64,000 nucleotides of DNA, from assembly GCA_902702965.1 (NCBI GenBank), contig CACRXP010000703.1, positions 111,785 through 175,784 on the forward strand, in the 5' to 3' direction. This DNA comes from Spirometra erinaceieuropaei. Its lineage: Eukaryota; Platyhelminthes; Cestoda; Diphyllobothriidea; Diphyllobothriidae. Of this stretch, positions 9,999-21,334 are shown in pieces; within the stretch, counting starts at the first letter, position 1, and every line of letters starts with the position of its first letter. The position numbers were made by a program, and so were the translations under genes. The notes beneath the pieces were generated by a model that had not been told where the DNA came from, did not search any database, and saw only the letters and a list, made by a program, of their open reading frames with translations.

Positions 9999-12900
9999 TC
10001 TTTCGTAAACTTCAAATGTCTTCTTATTTAACATACCACAGTGGATTAAATAGCTAATGATATGACTTGACAGACTGTTGGACTTTGTTGGAAGAATGCC
10101 GGACACATCTGTACAAACAAGTTGACCTCTTGACATGTAGATCGCAAAGAAATACTGACTGTGACATAAAATGTTTAAAGTGTTTTCCGCAAAGGAGGCT
10201 GACCGCTTAACCCTCTCAATTCAATAATATCTAGATTAAAAGATCGAATAGGATGCAGTAATTCGTGTTGTTCTGGGACTTTATATATCATCCACGTTTA
10301 GGAAACTTACGTGGGACGTAAAACCATCATATCTGTGTTTTAACCTGAGATCCCCTTAACTAGGCACCGCTGATAGTTAAAATGCGAACCATGACCAAAG
10401 TAAGAAGTAAAAAACGGGTGGTGTTTTTGAAAAGAAATTGGCGCTTAGGAGGAAATAGGTAACGCTAAATTGCGGCCGATAGCGCAGATATGTTTTCAAA
10501 CAGAAAAGACAGGTTTCGGAATTAGGCAGGAATACGTTCATTATATAATTGGTTTTTAACCTAATGTTGGTTAAATGCGCCAGCTTCATGCTATAAATCT
10601 TTCCATTAACATAAAACGTGCAAATATGAGCTAAATGTATGAAAGCTTCTTTTACTGAACATTCTGCGGTTTCCTGTCTACATTAATATGCTTATCCGTC
10701 AAATTAACACTTAGAAACTGTGATCGGAGAAACTGATAGAAACTATTTGTTTCAACATTTAATAAACCTTGGAAATCTGGCTTTACGAATATAAAATAGT
10801 ATAATGCAAAAGCATCTAGATTGAATACAAAATGCCCATTCACAAAGTGTCATATCATGTCGTCTAAAAACAGATTAGTTCATTATAGCAATATGCATTA
10901 AACATCATGTCTAGAATGAAGTGAGAATAATATGAAGTAAATATCGCTTGTATGTGATCCCAGTAGGCAAGATGAGAACAGGAAAGCGTTAATCAGTCTA
11001 AGGGATAGGGCTAATGCTAGGGCCGTGCGTAGGGCCAGACGCTAGGTTGAAGTAGGGTTGAGATTGGCTAAGGCCTGAGGTAGGAATAAATAATGCTGCT
11101 GAAAGTAAGCAGCCCTTCTGGAATTGAGCGCAATATCACTCGTATTAAGGAGACCGTTATCCTATTTCTCGCGCCCTGTCAGGGCTTATCTCCCCAAAAT
11201 ATATTTTTTAACCTGCACAATGCGCGGAAACAGCAATGATTTTGTTTCCTTTATGGCTTTTAATTAACGTTCTTGGACGATTGTATTATTTAGAATAAAA
11301 TTCCTTAAGCATCTGTTTTTTTGAATGGCGGCACTGGTAGGACAAGTGCAGTATCATTAAACCCAAGCTCGGCGAGACTCACAAGACGTTAACCCAACGA
11401 ACTAAGTAACAGTCGTTTGGCACTGTGATCTTCTTATACAAATCATCGTAGTCAGGACTGCGGGAGTGCGGCGTGAACGTCTGGAGTACGCACAGATAGG
11501 AAAATGGGTTCTTTCTAATATGATCATAATGTCACTGAGAAGCGGTTTGCATCCCAGCCAACCCCTCTCTTCCACAGAAGCACACACATGTTTTATGTAC
11601 CCCATAACTGCTGAGAAATAGCGACTACAGCTACTAAGGGGTGAAATGTCGTCTCAGATGCTTTTATTGCTTACAGCGTCATGAGTTAAATTTTGGAGGT
11701 GCACGTGTTCTGTGTCTGTGAAATCTCTGTCTCAGACAAACGACACACACTATATACTTCATACCTTCCACAGGTTGAAAGTTTGAGTTATTCACTATGA
11801 ATTACACTGTCAGCTAGATTTGCGTAAGCATACGCCAACTCTGTGAAAGTGTTTTTATAGTCGTTAAAAGGTGTCCAAGTTCCAAATAAAATTTCGATAG
11901 ATCATCTAACGCCACCCTGGTGAAACTTTGCGAAATAGCAAATGTAAACAAAAAGGTCAATATTGGCAGGTCAAGTAAAGCAAACCGTAGAATTTAAAGG
12001 CCTACTACATCCATGAAAACGTGTTTTGTTGTTGTCGGTCGATAGTGCTCTGATTATCATGAATGTCTCGTCTGCCTAAGCTGATATAGGTAAAATATAT
12101 CAGCAATCTTCGGACTGCGGTGCACGGCCACTATTATTTTCCCCGTATGGGTTTGGAAGATCCATCGTTCAAAGTAAGGTTTTTGATTTGGGGCGGTACT
12201 TATATCGTAAAGGAAGCATATACCTTCTACAATTCGTAGGGGTGTTATGCACACAGTGAATAAAATTCATCCTATCTTGCGCGAAAATAGTTAAGATGAT
12301 TGACAGGGTGCGTTGAGAGCAAAACATAGTGGTTACATTCACCGGGCTCATCAGTTCGACAACTACCCACACTGTGCTGGATCAACATCACTGGTTGATA
12401 CATTCGTTTTGCGTACACTAACAGACCAGGAAGCGGTAATTATGTTTTAGTCGAATTCGTGCCATTTGCCACGAGTGTTCATGAAATAGTATATCCGCGT
12501 CAATATAGTGTCGTTAGAAGTCCAGTTTACCTGGTCAACGAATCTGGAGTGACCGTTCGTCTAGGATGTCATTTTGTGCCAACATCACCCGCACACTACG
12601 GTTCATAGGTGCAAATAAACCAGAAGTTTATTCTCATACTCTTATAGTGCAGGAAACGCCTAGGTCGACTGTGTTGTTGGAGATTTTATTCGTGAACCCA
12701 ATCCCATGACAAAATATACCAGTTAAGCAAGACAACCAGGAGACATTATGAAATTCGAAAAGTCACAAATGCAAAATGTCACAACTCCTCCTCATTGAAA
12801 TGTGCAGTCCTGAGCATTATCTGCAACATAAATGACCTTATATAAGTGAAAGTAATTGTGCTGTTCATACTTCTTTCGGATTGACGAAATTTTGGAAAAA

Positions 12901-15267
12901 GTCAATGTATTTTCCTAATCCTTCCGGCACATCAGGGCACTTCCGTTTATGTTTACTGCACTCAATATTGACCTGTAAGAACATGAAAAGGAAAATAAAT
13001 TAAAATCCAATCAGCACCTCTATGTATTTGTTACGGAATATTTAAATTGAAAAGCCTGAAATCTATATGAGATACTTTGATTTTCATTATAAACAGTGGT
13101 GCCAATTCGGTTTAACACCGCTTCTTTACGCATTTGCGACATGACTAAAGTGTCAGTACTTTACATTTCAAACACAGCCAAATTCGGCGAGATAAGTATA
13201 GTTTGTTCTGTGTTTGAACCAGAGTAGGAATGCTCACAGTTATCTTAAGAATCCTATGTTTTTGCTACTTTACTTTTTTCATAGTTAATGCATCATACAG
13301 AAGTGAAGTGTTGAGGTTGAAAAAAATGATAGAAAACAGCATATTATTGGGTATTTTAAAAATGTTTTTAAACTGACATCAATACTATCCTTATGGAAAA
13401 AGGGTGCGACAGGCGACTAACCGAAATGAAACATTAAGGAAGTACTGAGCTGACCATTTCTCCCGATGCGAAGTTTTCTCCGACTACCCTGAAATTCCGT
13501 TAGTATTCTTACTCCTGCCAGCTTTATATTGATCCAAACTAGTTATGTCAAAAATCTGCAAAAGTTAAGATTCTCTCCAAATTGCCAACACAACTTTATT
13601 CCGCGAATATTGTTCTTTTTATAATGTCCTATCCAGGACCAATAATCGTGACCTGCATTCTGAATGTGTCTGCAGCCTTATAAAGCAAACAAATGGTGGC
13701 CCTCTTAAAGTCCTGTCGTTTGCTGTTGGGTCTTGTAAATAATGATTTGCTAAATGTTGAACGCATCATCCCATTTCAGGATGGCCACAGTTTTATAAGC
13801 CCTCAAAGCCTACACCCAAACTACCAAATTTATAGGCGCGGTCGTAATCATTCGCACAAAAAAATAACTGCAAAAAAGATGAGCATTTGCTGTCTACCTT
13901 TCAAAGAAAATGTTTAACGTATTTATAAGTAATACTAGATTACATTGCTGTTTGTTTGGTTTTAAATCAGACGCAATATATATTATAATGTAGTGTCTGC
14001 GCTATTTGAACTGCAATACGTGCCTATCATATGAAGCCGAACAACCGAACCTGGTACGAGAGATTTCGACGACCAAACAGTTAAACGTTTGCTCGTCTGT
14101 CGATCCTTTTGAATCAAATTGCATCTGTCGTGCAGAATATGTGTCCACGCAATTTAGGCTAGCGAATGCTAGTAAAGTTTGAGCAAAAAAGGACGTTATA
14201 GCAGCTTTAGCCATTTTATATGTAAATACTGCTTCTTGACTTCGGCTTAACATGACAGAACGTTTTCGATGACAAAAATGTAATCTGCTCCTGAGTGGCT
14301 TATTAATTTAGAGTTCGTCGCACTTTAAAGTCAGTTTTATCCGATGCTAACAGCGGGAGTTACATAACTAGCACACATTTTATTACTCTGATATTAAATC
14401 CAGCTACTTCGAGCGAGGTCTGAATATGTTATAGAGATCACGGTATACAATGAGTCGCCGACAGAACGTTTTGCAGTTTATACCGATAAAACCATAATAT
14501 TTGATATTACGTTAATTTTTACACAACAGATTGATGCAAATTTCTCTGAAAGATTACTTTCAAATGTTTTTAAATTTAGGATACCATATTTACTCGATAG
14601 ATTGCATGCACAAATTCTTAGTTTACCAGACACTGAGTTCACTCCATTTTATGAAACATCGGCATGCGTTGGCGGGTGTTTGCGAATGATTAGCAACCAC
14701 ATGGAAATGTTGACGGCTTCCATCGGCTAGAAGAGTGACTCGCACTCTCATTTTTTATGCCGCAGACGCCTGTTTTCTAAAGTCCATTTGCCTGGACTTG
14801 TTATCTGAAGAAATAATTAGAATTATTGCAACGATATGGGATAAATAAATCAAAACGTTTTGACTTGATACACTACGCGCTACTGAGGATAAAAATTTAT
14901 TTTTAAATTTTGGACTAGATAAATTTCATCCCGAACATGGGCCATAAATCGAATCCGAACTAACAGAATCGTCGACTTTCCATTATTTGGTCATTCGAAA
15001 AACAATGATAATTCCCGCTTTTGTCCCATTTTGATTGCCTCCGCAGGAAGGAACGCAGCTTTTCATGTTGAAACTTTAGACGTGGACATTATGCCGTCTG
15101 TGTTAAAACCATCTTTGAATCCCTTAATGCCACTGTCTCATTGGCCAATCAAAACCTCCATGAAAGCGCCTCATCCATAGGATCAGACAATTCTCTATCT
15201 GCGTTGAAGTTCTTACAGCTATTATAGATACTTACAGTATCAAGATTTGAACTCGTTTGGCGAAAGA
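9999..15267. other. Long unrecognised stretch (one short degenerate G-rich repeat)
   Basis: No gene is recognised. Minus frames at 10377-10843, 12057-12372 and 14002-14253, and a plus frame at 13693-13917, were read. The 14002-14253 frame contains a leader-like MAKAAITSFFAQTLLAFA but no family match. A G-rich degenerate repeat lies at about 10990-11090. Confidence 0.4.
10990..11090. repeat. Degenerate TAGGG/GGGCTA-type repeat
   Basis: Seven or so imperfect TAGGG units (AAGGGATAGGGCTAATGCTAGGG, then GTAGGG, GCTAGG, AGTAGGG) in about 100 bp. It resembles a decayed telomere-like or simple-sequence minisatellite. Too degenerate to define a unit. Confidence 0.35.
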
Positions 15268-17613
15268 ATGAGATTACTCACCACCGTTCCTTTTTTGCTT
15301 CATGTTGTTGGATGTTGCTTTTATATGCATAGAAAGATTCTCATAGCGATATTTTTCATGCGCAGAAGGAACAACTCTGGGACGCTAACACCTGTTTTTA
15401 AAGTTGGTTTATTATTTGCCTGTCTGCTAAACCACATCAAAATTTGATTCAGCGCGGTCATATAGTCGGAGTACGTCATAAGTGTATAATTTAAAACCCA
15501 TCATTTTTATGTGGCAAAAAGTAATATTTAAGATCGTAGCATAATAACTAGATATTCCGCTAATACAGTTGATGTGCTAACTCATGAAATGTCAACCAAA
15601 AATTCGAAATGCGTTCTCGTTTTGAAAATATAAGTAAAGTAGTATTGTAAATATAATCATGATTCAGCATAAATCTATAATGATCAAATTACCTCAGGGT
15701 GTCTGCTTTCGAAAGAACTTATTTTTAGTTGCATGCAAGATCCATACTCTGCAAGAAATGATTTCTTAAGAAGCTGACAATTTTTTCATTGATTTTCGAT
15801 GCCCTTAAAAATTCAATTATATTACATGGAAAACATGCATAAAAATAATCATTCTTCTACTTATTCGGTAGAAAACGACGTCTTTATCCAAATTTATACT
15901 CAAAAGAAGAGTATAATTTGGTTTTGAAAAGTTTTTAATTGTGAGATTTTTTAATACCGTTTAATGGCTGTTCATGAAACGGCATGTATCTGCATTTACG
16001 AATGTGGCTTGTAAAGTTAAATATATTGCTCTAATCCGCTGCCTAATTTTATGAACCTCATACTGTCTCCCCTTAAATCCCTAGAGAAATGCACGGTTTT
16101 CCGTACACGGAAAATATACAGCTTGTAGATTTCAAACCCTGGATGCAAGTATAACAGCAGGTCCGGCTCAAAATTTTTCGGGAATGAGAAACTTTTTAAA
16201 ACCGAATTATACTCTTTTGAATATGACATTGTAAAAAAATGAATATTTTTATGCATGTTTTCCAGGAAATATAATTGAATTTTCAAGGGCATCGAAAATC
16301 AATGAAAAAAATTGCTTGCTACTTCAGAAATCATTTTTTGCAGACTATAGATCTAGCAAGCGGCCGAATATACGTTTTTTTCAAAAGCCCACACCCTGAG
16401 GTAATTCGATTATTATAGATTTATGCTGCATCATGATTATTTTTGCATTACTACTTAATTTACCTTTTCGAAACGAGAACGCAGTTCAATATTTTGGTTG
16501 AAATTTCATGAGGTAGCACATCTACTGTATAATTGGATATCAATAAAAACTAATGCCTACGCGCATGCATAACCTAATCCGAAAGCGTTAATGTTTTTTT
16601 AAAAAATCGTTCTAGCAAACAACATTTTATAATTACAGGACACAATGCACACCAGTAATTTATTAAGTAAAATTTTTACACAAGCTAAATGCTCTAAAAA
16701 TCTGATTAAAGACCGGTCATGAGCATTTTCAGCTTGCGTGCTTTGATGTGCATTTCAAGGTTGAAAGTCACGTTTGATGTTTCGGCCAAGGTTTTCATTG
16801 AGACGGTCAACCAAGTTGCATACAGAAACCTGACGGCTTGATTATAGGAAACCACAAAATAACAGACATACTTTAGCTTTCTCTTTGAATATTGCTGTTG
16901 ATTACACTCTTATATAAAATCTTCTAGGAATTCCAAAATGCCTGCAAATCGACTATGGAATAAGGATGGAGCATGTTGCCGAATACTTAGTACGACGGAC
17001 AAACTTCTACGGGTTTGAGAAAATGGTGCTAAAAGGAGACACGAATTTGATATTAAAATTAACATTCCGAATTTCGAATTTATATTTTAAGTGTACGTAT
17101 TTGCAAGATATATCACAAGCAAATTATTGGCAATACATATGTCTGGCTCCAATACCAGATACAAGAGTAACAATAATAAAGTCGGTAAGAAGTGAAAGTA
17201 GAACTGCCAGTTAATTAACCCGATTGTGACGGATGTGCATGTCTGAATGCAAATTTTTACACAGACTTGAAAATTCATCTAAAGGTTCAATTTTAACGCT
17301 TTTGTTGCAGAATTTAAAATCCGGAATTTCTTATGATCCGATAAACGAATTCATTTATGCACGGAATATTTTGCACGGTTTAACATTAAAGCCAACTGTC
17401 GACATCACATACTGGGAGGAGGAAAGTAACCCGTTAAATATGATTTGACTGTCTTTGTTGGAGCTGTTCCACGCCGGGCCAAATACTGCAGGAAGTTCAT
17501 ACAAATTCACCGATTCCGATTTATTAAATTTGATAAATATGAGTCAGACCGACTTCGATATTTTTGTTACCGGAAGTTTTCGAAAGTTCCTTTCCACAGA
17601 CTGTCATCAGTAA
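15268..17613 (+). pseudogene. Secreted-protein family member 3: broken donor, foldback in intron 1, premature stop
   Basis: Plus-strand copy with exon 1 at 15268-15331 (64 nt, leader MRLLTTVPFLLHVVGCC), exon 2 at 16928-17184 (257 nt, after CTTCTAG) and exon 3 at 17311-17613 (303 nt, after GTTGCAG). Exon 2 carries EHVAEYLVRR and NYWQYICLAPIPD; exon 3 carries LTLKPTVDITYWEEESNP. Three lesions are visible. The exon 1 donor GT is GA (15332-15333). A 962-bp foldback lies in intron 1 (15566-16527); without it and its TA duplication the intron would be 632 nt, close to the 635 nt of the 34-kb copy. A TGA at 17446-17448 replaces the conserved Arg codon, exactly where member 2 also has TGA. An AATAAA lies at 17725-17730. 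Confidence 0.75.
15566..16527. mobile_element. Foldback transposon, copy 2 (962 bp), in an intron
   Basis: The left end CAGTTGATGTGCTAACTCAT starts after TA (15564-15565) and the right end ...GTAGCACATCTACTG is followed by TA (16528-16529), so the TA duplication is intact. The two halves are reverse complements over about 400 bp each. For example CATTGATTTTCGATGCCCTT in the left arm recurs inverted in the right arm, as do ATGCATAAAAAT and GAGTATAATT-GGTTTT. Only a centre of roughly 100 bp is unpaired. No ORF of note. It lies in intron 1 of pseudogene member 3. Confidence 0.85.
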
Positions 17614-17739
17614 CTTTTAGCAGTATAGACCATTGTGAGTTCTAAGAAAGGCAATTTAACAGTTGTAACAAATAACGTTATTTTTTTAAGATCCAACTTT
17701 TGCAATTTGTAAATAATGTTAAGGAATAAATTTCAATTT

Positions 17740-20480
17740 TGGACACATTTCCTTATTTGTCAGACTTTTGCAAATAATGGATGTTAGTAACTGCTTGATC
17801 GATGATGAAGTAACATAGACAAAATAATCATCTGTTTAACAATGGACTGAAACATGATAAACTGACAAACGTGATGCAAAGTAATTGGCAGTTGTTTCCG
17901 TTTCAAGCCATGTTATTGCAGAAACCTCAGAGACAACAATAGGGTGTAGTGCCCACAACTAACTTGAGCTAGGGTTGAGTGTCAAAGATTGAATGGGGAT
18001 AGAAGGAGCTTTATAGGTGGGCAACACATATGAGGGAAAGCAAGATGACACAGGAAAAAGATGATTTTCAGTCAATATTTCTATCGTACATTGTCATTTG
18101 GCGAAGGGCTTGAGCACGATAATTAAAAAATGAGCAACAAGCAATTTTGTTTAAAAAGTAACGGACTTTGGATTAAGCGGCGCTGTTACGTCGTCATTTA
18201 GGCAGACAATAAGGTCGACTTTAAACATTAAGTGCGGCGAAAAATTTGGTATATTCGGTCGCGGTCAATTTTAGGTTACATCTACGTAGTTTTTATCCAC
18301 CTGTGGATGCATACCTCTAAAGTAACCACCTTAGTTCACGCAGGAACTCTTCAGTTCAGCAGAGGGCTCAGCATGTCTTACATACTTATATAATTCGACC
18401 GTGGGAAGTGCATGTTTTCCCTTACCATCTTGTGCCAACAATCTACTTGAGAAAGCTCTTTACTGAGGTAAACTATCACGAAATTTTCCATAAATATCAC
18501 TGTAGAAAACAACGGCCATAATTTTCAACTAATTTTTAAGAAAAGTCTAAACTGTGTTACAAAAGTAACGCATGATTCAGTGCGACCTTGGTATGTCCTC
18601 AGCCTCACTTTCAGATTCGTAAATGTGCCAGATTACGATGGAAATCTATGTAGAACTTCTCAAAATGTATAACCTAAAGCGTTGAAGGACCTCGCCACAG
18701 TTAAGTGCTGGTCTTCGATCGCTCGTCGCCGTTCACTTTGTAACTCTGCGCCACAACTTACTAGTACGAATCCTCGTTCTCTTTTGTAGCACAATGCCAA
18801 ATGCGGCCCGCCGCCCAGTTGATGAGTTAAGCAAAGCGCTGGTTTGGAGCCTGAATTTATGATAAAGTGGGTAAGGAGAAGGGAAAAGGGCAGATAGATA
18901 GGTGAACAATAAACTTTACTTAAAAGCCGCCCATGGGTTCCTACCAAAGCACAGATTTGTCTTCATGTGAGTACTCGTGTGTTGGGTGAGCGGGACGACG
19001 GAATATCGAGTTTGCTGTACGAAGCGTGGTACACAACCGACAATTCGATTTATAGACGTATTGATCTGGTCACCTTTTATCAGAAACTTTGTAAAAAACA
19101 GCTGCCTAGCTGAATTAATTCTCGGCGAAGGTGCGGATATAGGTTGTGTGGTTCCTTTATCCCTAAGTTATGTGCACGAATACGCGTCCGAAACATTAAT
19201 GATCAAGCTACTTGTCCTAGACAGAGATGCGCGCGTGTAGATCAAGCTGATTGCCCTTTATCGCGGGTTGTAAACGGTCGCCGATTTTATGCATACTAGA
19301 TCCCCCTAATCAGCGCTAGATTATAGTCGCCGAGAACTGCAGGCGGACTGTAGAATGCGCTCTCAAATTCACTTGAATTAGTCTGTGGCGCAGAAAATTC
19401 ACTATATCCTGCTAATTAAATGCAAGAAACTATTTTGACGGCAAACCCAAAAATGCAGTCGAGAATATCGTATCGGCTACCATGAAGCAAATGCTGTGTT
19501 CACTACGTTGTCCATACACAGTCGCGAATCACACTATGAAGAACGTAATGATTCAATATAAAGTTGTCACAGGAAAACGCTGGGTCCCATGCAGCGTCAT
19601 GAGTAGAGCAAGCACTTAAGCGTTTAGTTTGGAAGTCCATCTCACGTCGGATTTAACTAGCATGCCTTATAAGCCTATCATTCTATATGTCAGTACCGTG
19701 TGACGCTGTTGAGCATCATTGCAGCTCCAATGAAAAATTAGCAAGCGGACGGCCTAACATTGCACGCTTATTTGATCTCTTAGTCACAAAGTGGAAAATG
19801 ACTTGCATACTCGACTGAAAAATGTCTGAATATAATATAGTATAGAAGGGTCTGTAGATAAACTTTATCTTAAAACGCAATTACTAGCCGACTTTAATCC
19901 CATCCCTAATCGTCGTCGCTTTCCTTCTGAGTCTCTGAAGTATGTCTGCATGTAACGCTACCGCCGTAGGTGTACCTGCAGACGCTTAATTAGATTACGC
20001 GACTGTTTCATGCACAAGTAGAAATCACGTCATCCACAGATCGACAGTGTTTTCTACCCACTCCATAACCCAACTTTTACCAACATGGATGTCCTAAAAC
20101 GCTCAAACGCTATTGAATAACTGTTTCAGACAGCATTTGATTTGATCGACATAGCGGGGAATTTCAGGACAGGCGGCTTACTGCTGGATTGTCTGGAGTT
20201 TTTGAGTGAACGTTAAAAGGTCAGACCTACTTTGTGGACTGGCGTTTGTCTGCAGTTGAAAATTTGGTCAGCTTTTTTAGGTGACATGTCTCTTGGTCGT
20301 CTTGTTGGTTTGGTCGTCGCAGGCTCTATGGTTCTGCTTTGAAGTAGCGTCGAACATTGAACGAATTCTACACACTTCAGTGGAGTAAACAGTTCACAGC
20401 CCCGTGAGTTGGTGATTGAGTTTATAGTTTTGCGATTGTCGCAGGCCTGTCTTAGCGGTTGGGTGTGTTCGATGGATGCA
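17740..20480. other. Unrecognised stretch
   Basis: No supported gene. Divergent frames of 95 codons (18660-18947, minus) and 87 codons (18977-19240, plus) flank a short CpG-containing interval at 18.7-19.2 kb. Neither shows a motif I know. Confidence 0.35.
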
Positions 20481-20629
20481 ACTTAAGCTCAATAAATCGG
20501 AAATTCTAAGGAGACAGACACCCTTTGGACACATAAATGGCATAACTGACATCTGAACAGACGTTTGCCTTCAGCGAGGCCCGTAACAGTTTGTGCACTT
20601 CTACTTTGGCTTACGCTGAATCTCAAGTT

Positions 20630-20740
20630 GAAAAGAACATCAGATGAAGTCGAAATGCGTTTGTTCAAATTAATCGTTGCATGCTTCTTGTCGAACGTTT
20701 CCATACGTTGGACAATTGGTCGCTCGTTGTAGCCGATTGA
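20630..20740 (+). repeat. Possible short copy of dispersed repeat R1
   Basis: AACATCAGATGAAGTCGAAATGCGTTTGTTCAAATTAAT and the following 40 nt resemble 51800-51860 (CATCGGAAGAATTTAAGACG...GTTTGTTCAGATTAATGTTG). Similarity is limited to about 80 nt. Confidence 0.3.
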
Positions 20741-20861
20741 AATTTGCACATATATGTATGCGCAGTAAGTCGCAAACCAACAAAATGTTTACACATTTTC
20801 AAGGAATTGACACAGAAGTTGTTGGACGGGCAGGATCAGGATAAATATTGGTGCTATTGAG

Positions 20862-21334
20862 AGGGTTGCACTCATAACCCCGTCATAAAGGGAGCTCCTG
20901 AGTCCAATTCTTCGACTGCAAAAGAAAGAATCGAACACGATCATAACCTCTTTCAAACATATTCAAATGCCGTCCTTCAGGACGGATAATGTGTTACCGT
21001 GCACAAAGCTTTCCGTCTAGGAAACGCAGATGCGTCGCGTGCATTACCAAGGCCTCTTTAAATTATTCTTGCAAATGAAGCCCAGGCCTCACATCTCCTG
21101 GAAGGGAGGATGGCCCTTCGTCATTCGCGTAAGGAAGTGAATTTTCAGCCGGATTACGAACCGACAGAAAGACACAAGATGAAGGAGCTCTGGACAGAAC
21201 TGAAAAGAAGGACAGAAGAGGGGGAAAAGGGGTTGAAACTAAAGGAAGGCAAGATAATACAGATCAAACGATCGTTCCCGTGGCTAACCCCCTTTGTAAT
21301 CAGGGCCAGTCCCCCCCGAGAAGACGGGCACTAA
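20862..21334 (+). pseudogene. LINE 1 ORF1 remnant (RRM-like nucleic-acid-binding region and basic tail)
   Basis: Reading through frame changes gives KERIEHDHNLFQTYSNAV, then a TAA, then VTVHKAFRLGNADASRALPRPL, a one-base frame change near 21058, KIILANEAQASHLLEGRMAL, VNFQPDYEPTER and a Lys/Glu-rich tail (ELKRRTEEGEKGLKLKEGKI). The order RLG...RPLKI.L..E..A..LL...V.FQPDY is what I recall of ORF1 proteins of flatworm CR1-like elements, which chaperone the element RNA. The longest open piece is 21110-21334 and overlaps the start of ORF2 in another frame. A further indel at about 21285-21330 separates it from ORF2. Confidence 0.6.

Noticed and set aside
10990..11090. Interstitial telomeric array
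   Set aside because: Units are too degenerate and irregular; only a loose TAGGG tendency is visible.
14002..14253. 83-codon minus ORF with a leader-like stretch as another secreted gene
   Set aside because: The leader is internal, no 64-nt exon with a GT donor fits, and there is no similarity to either secreted family.
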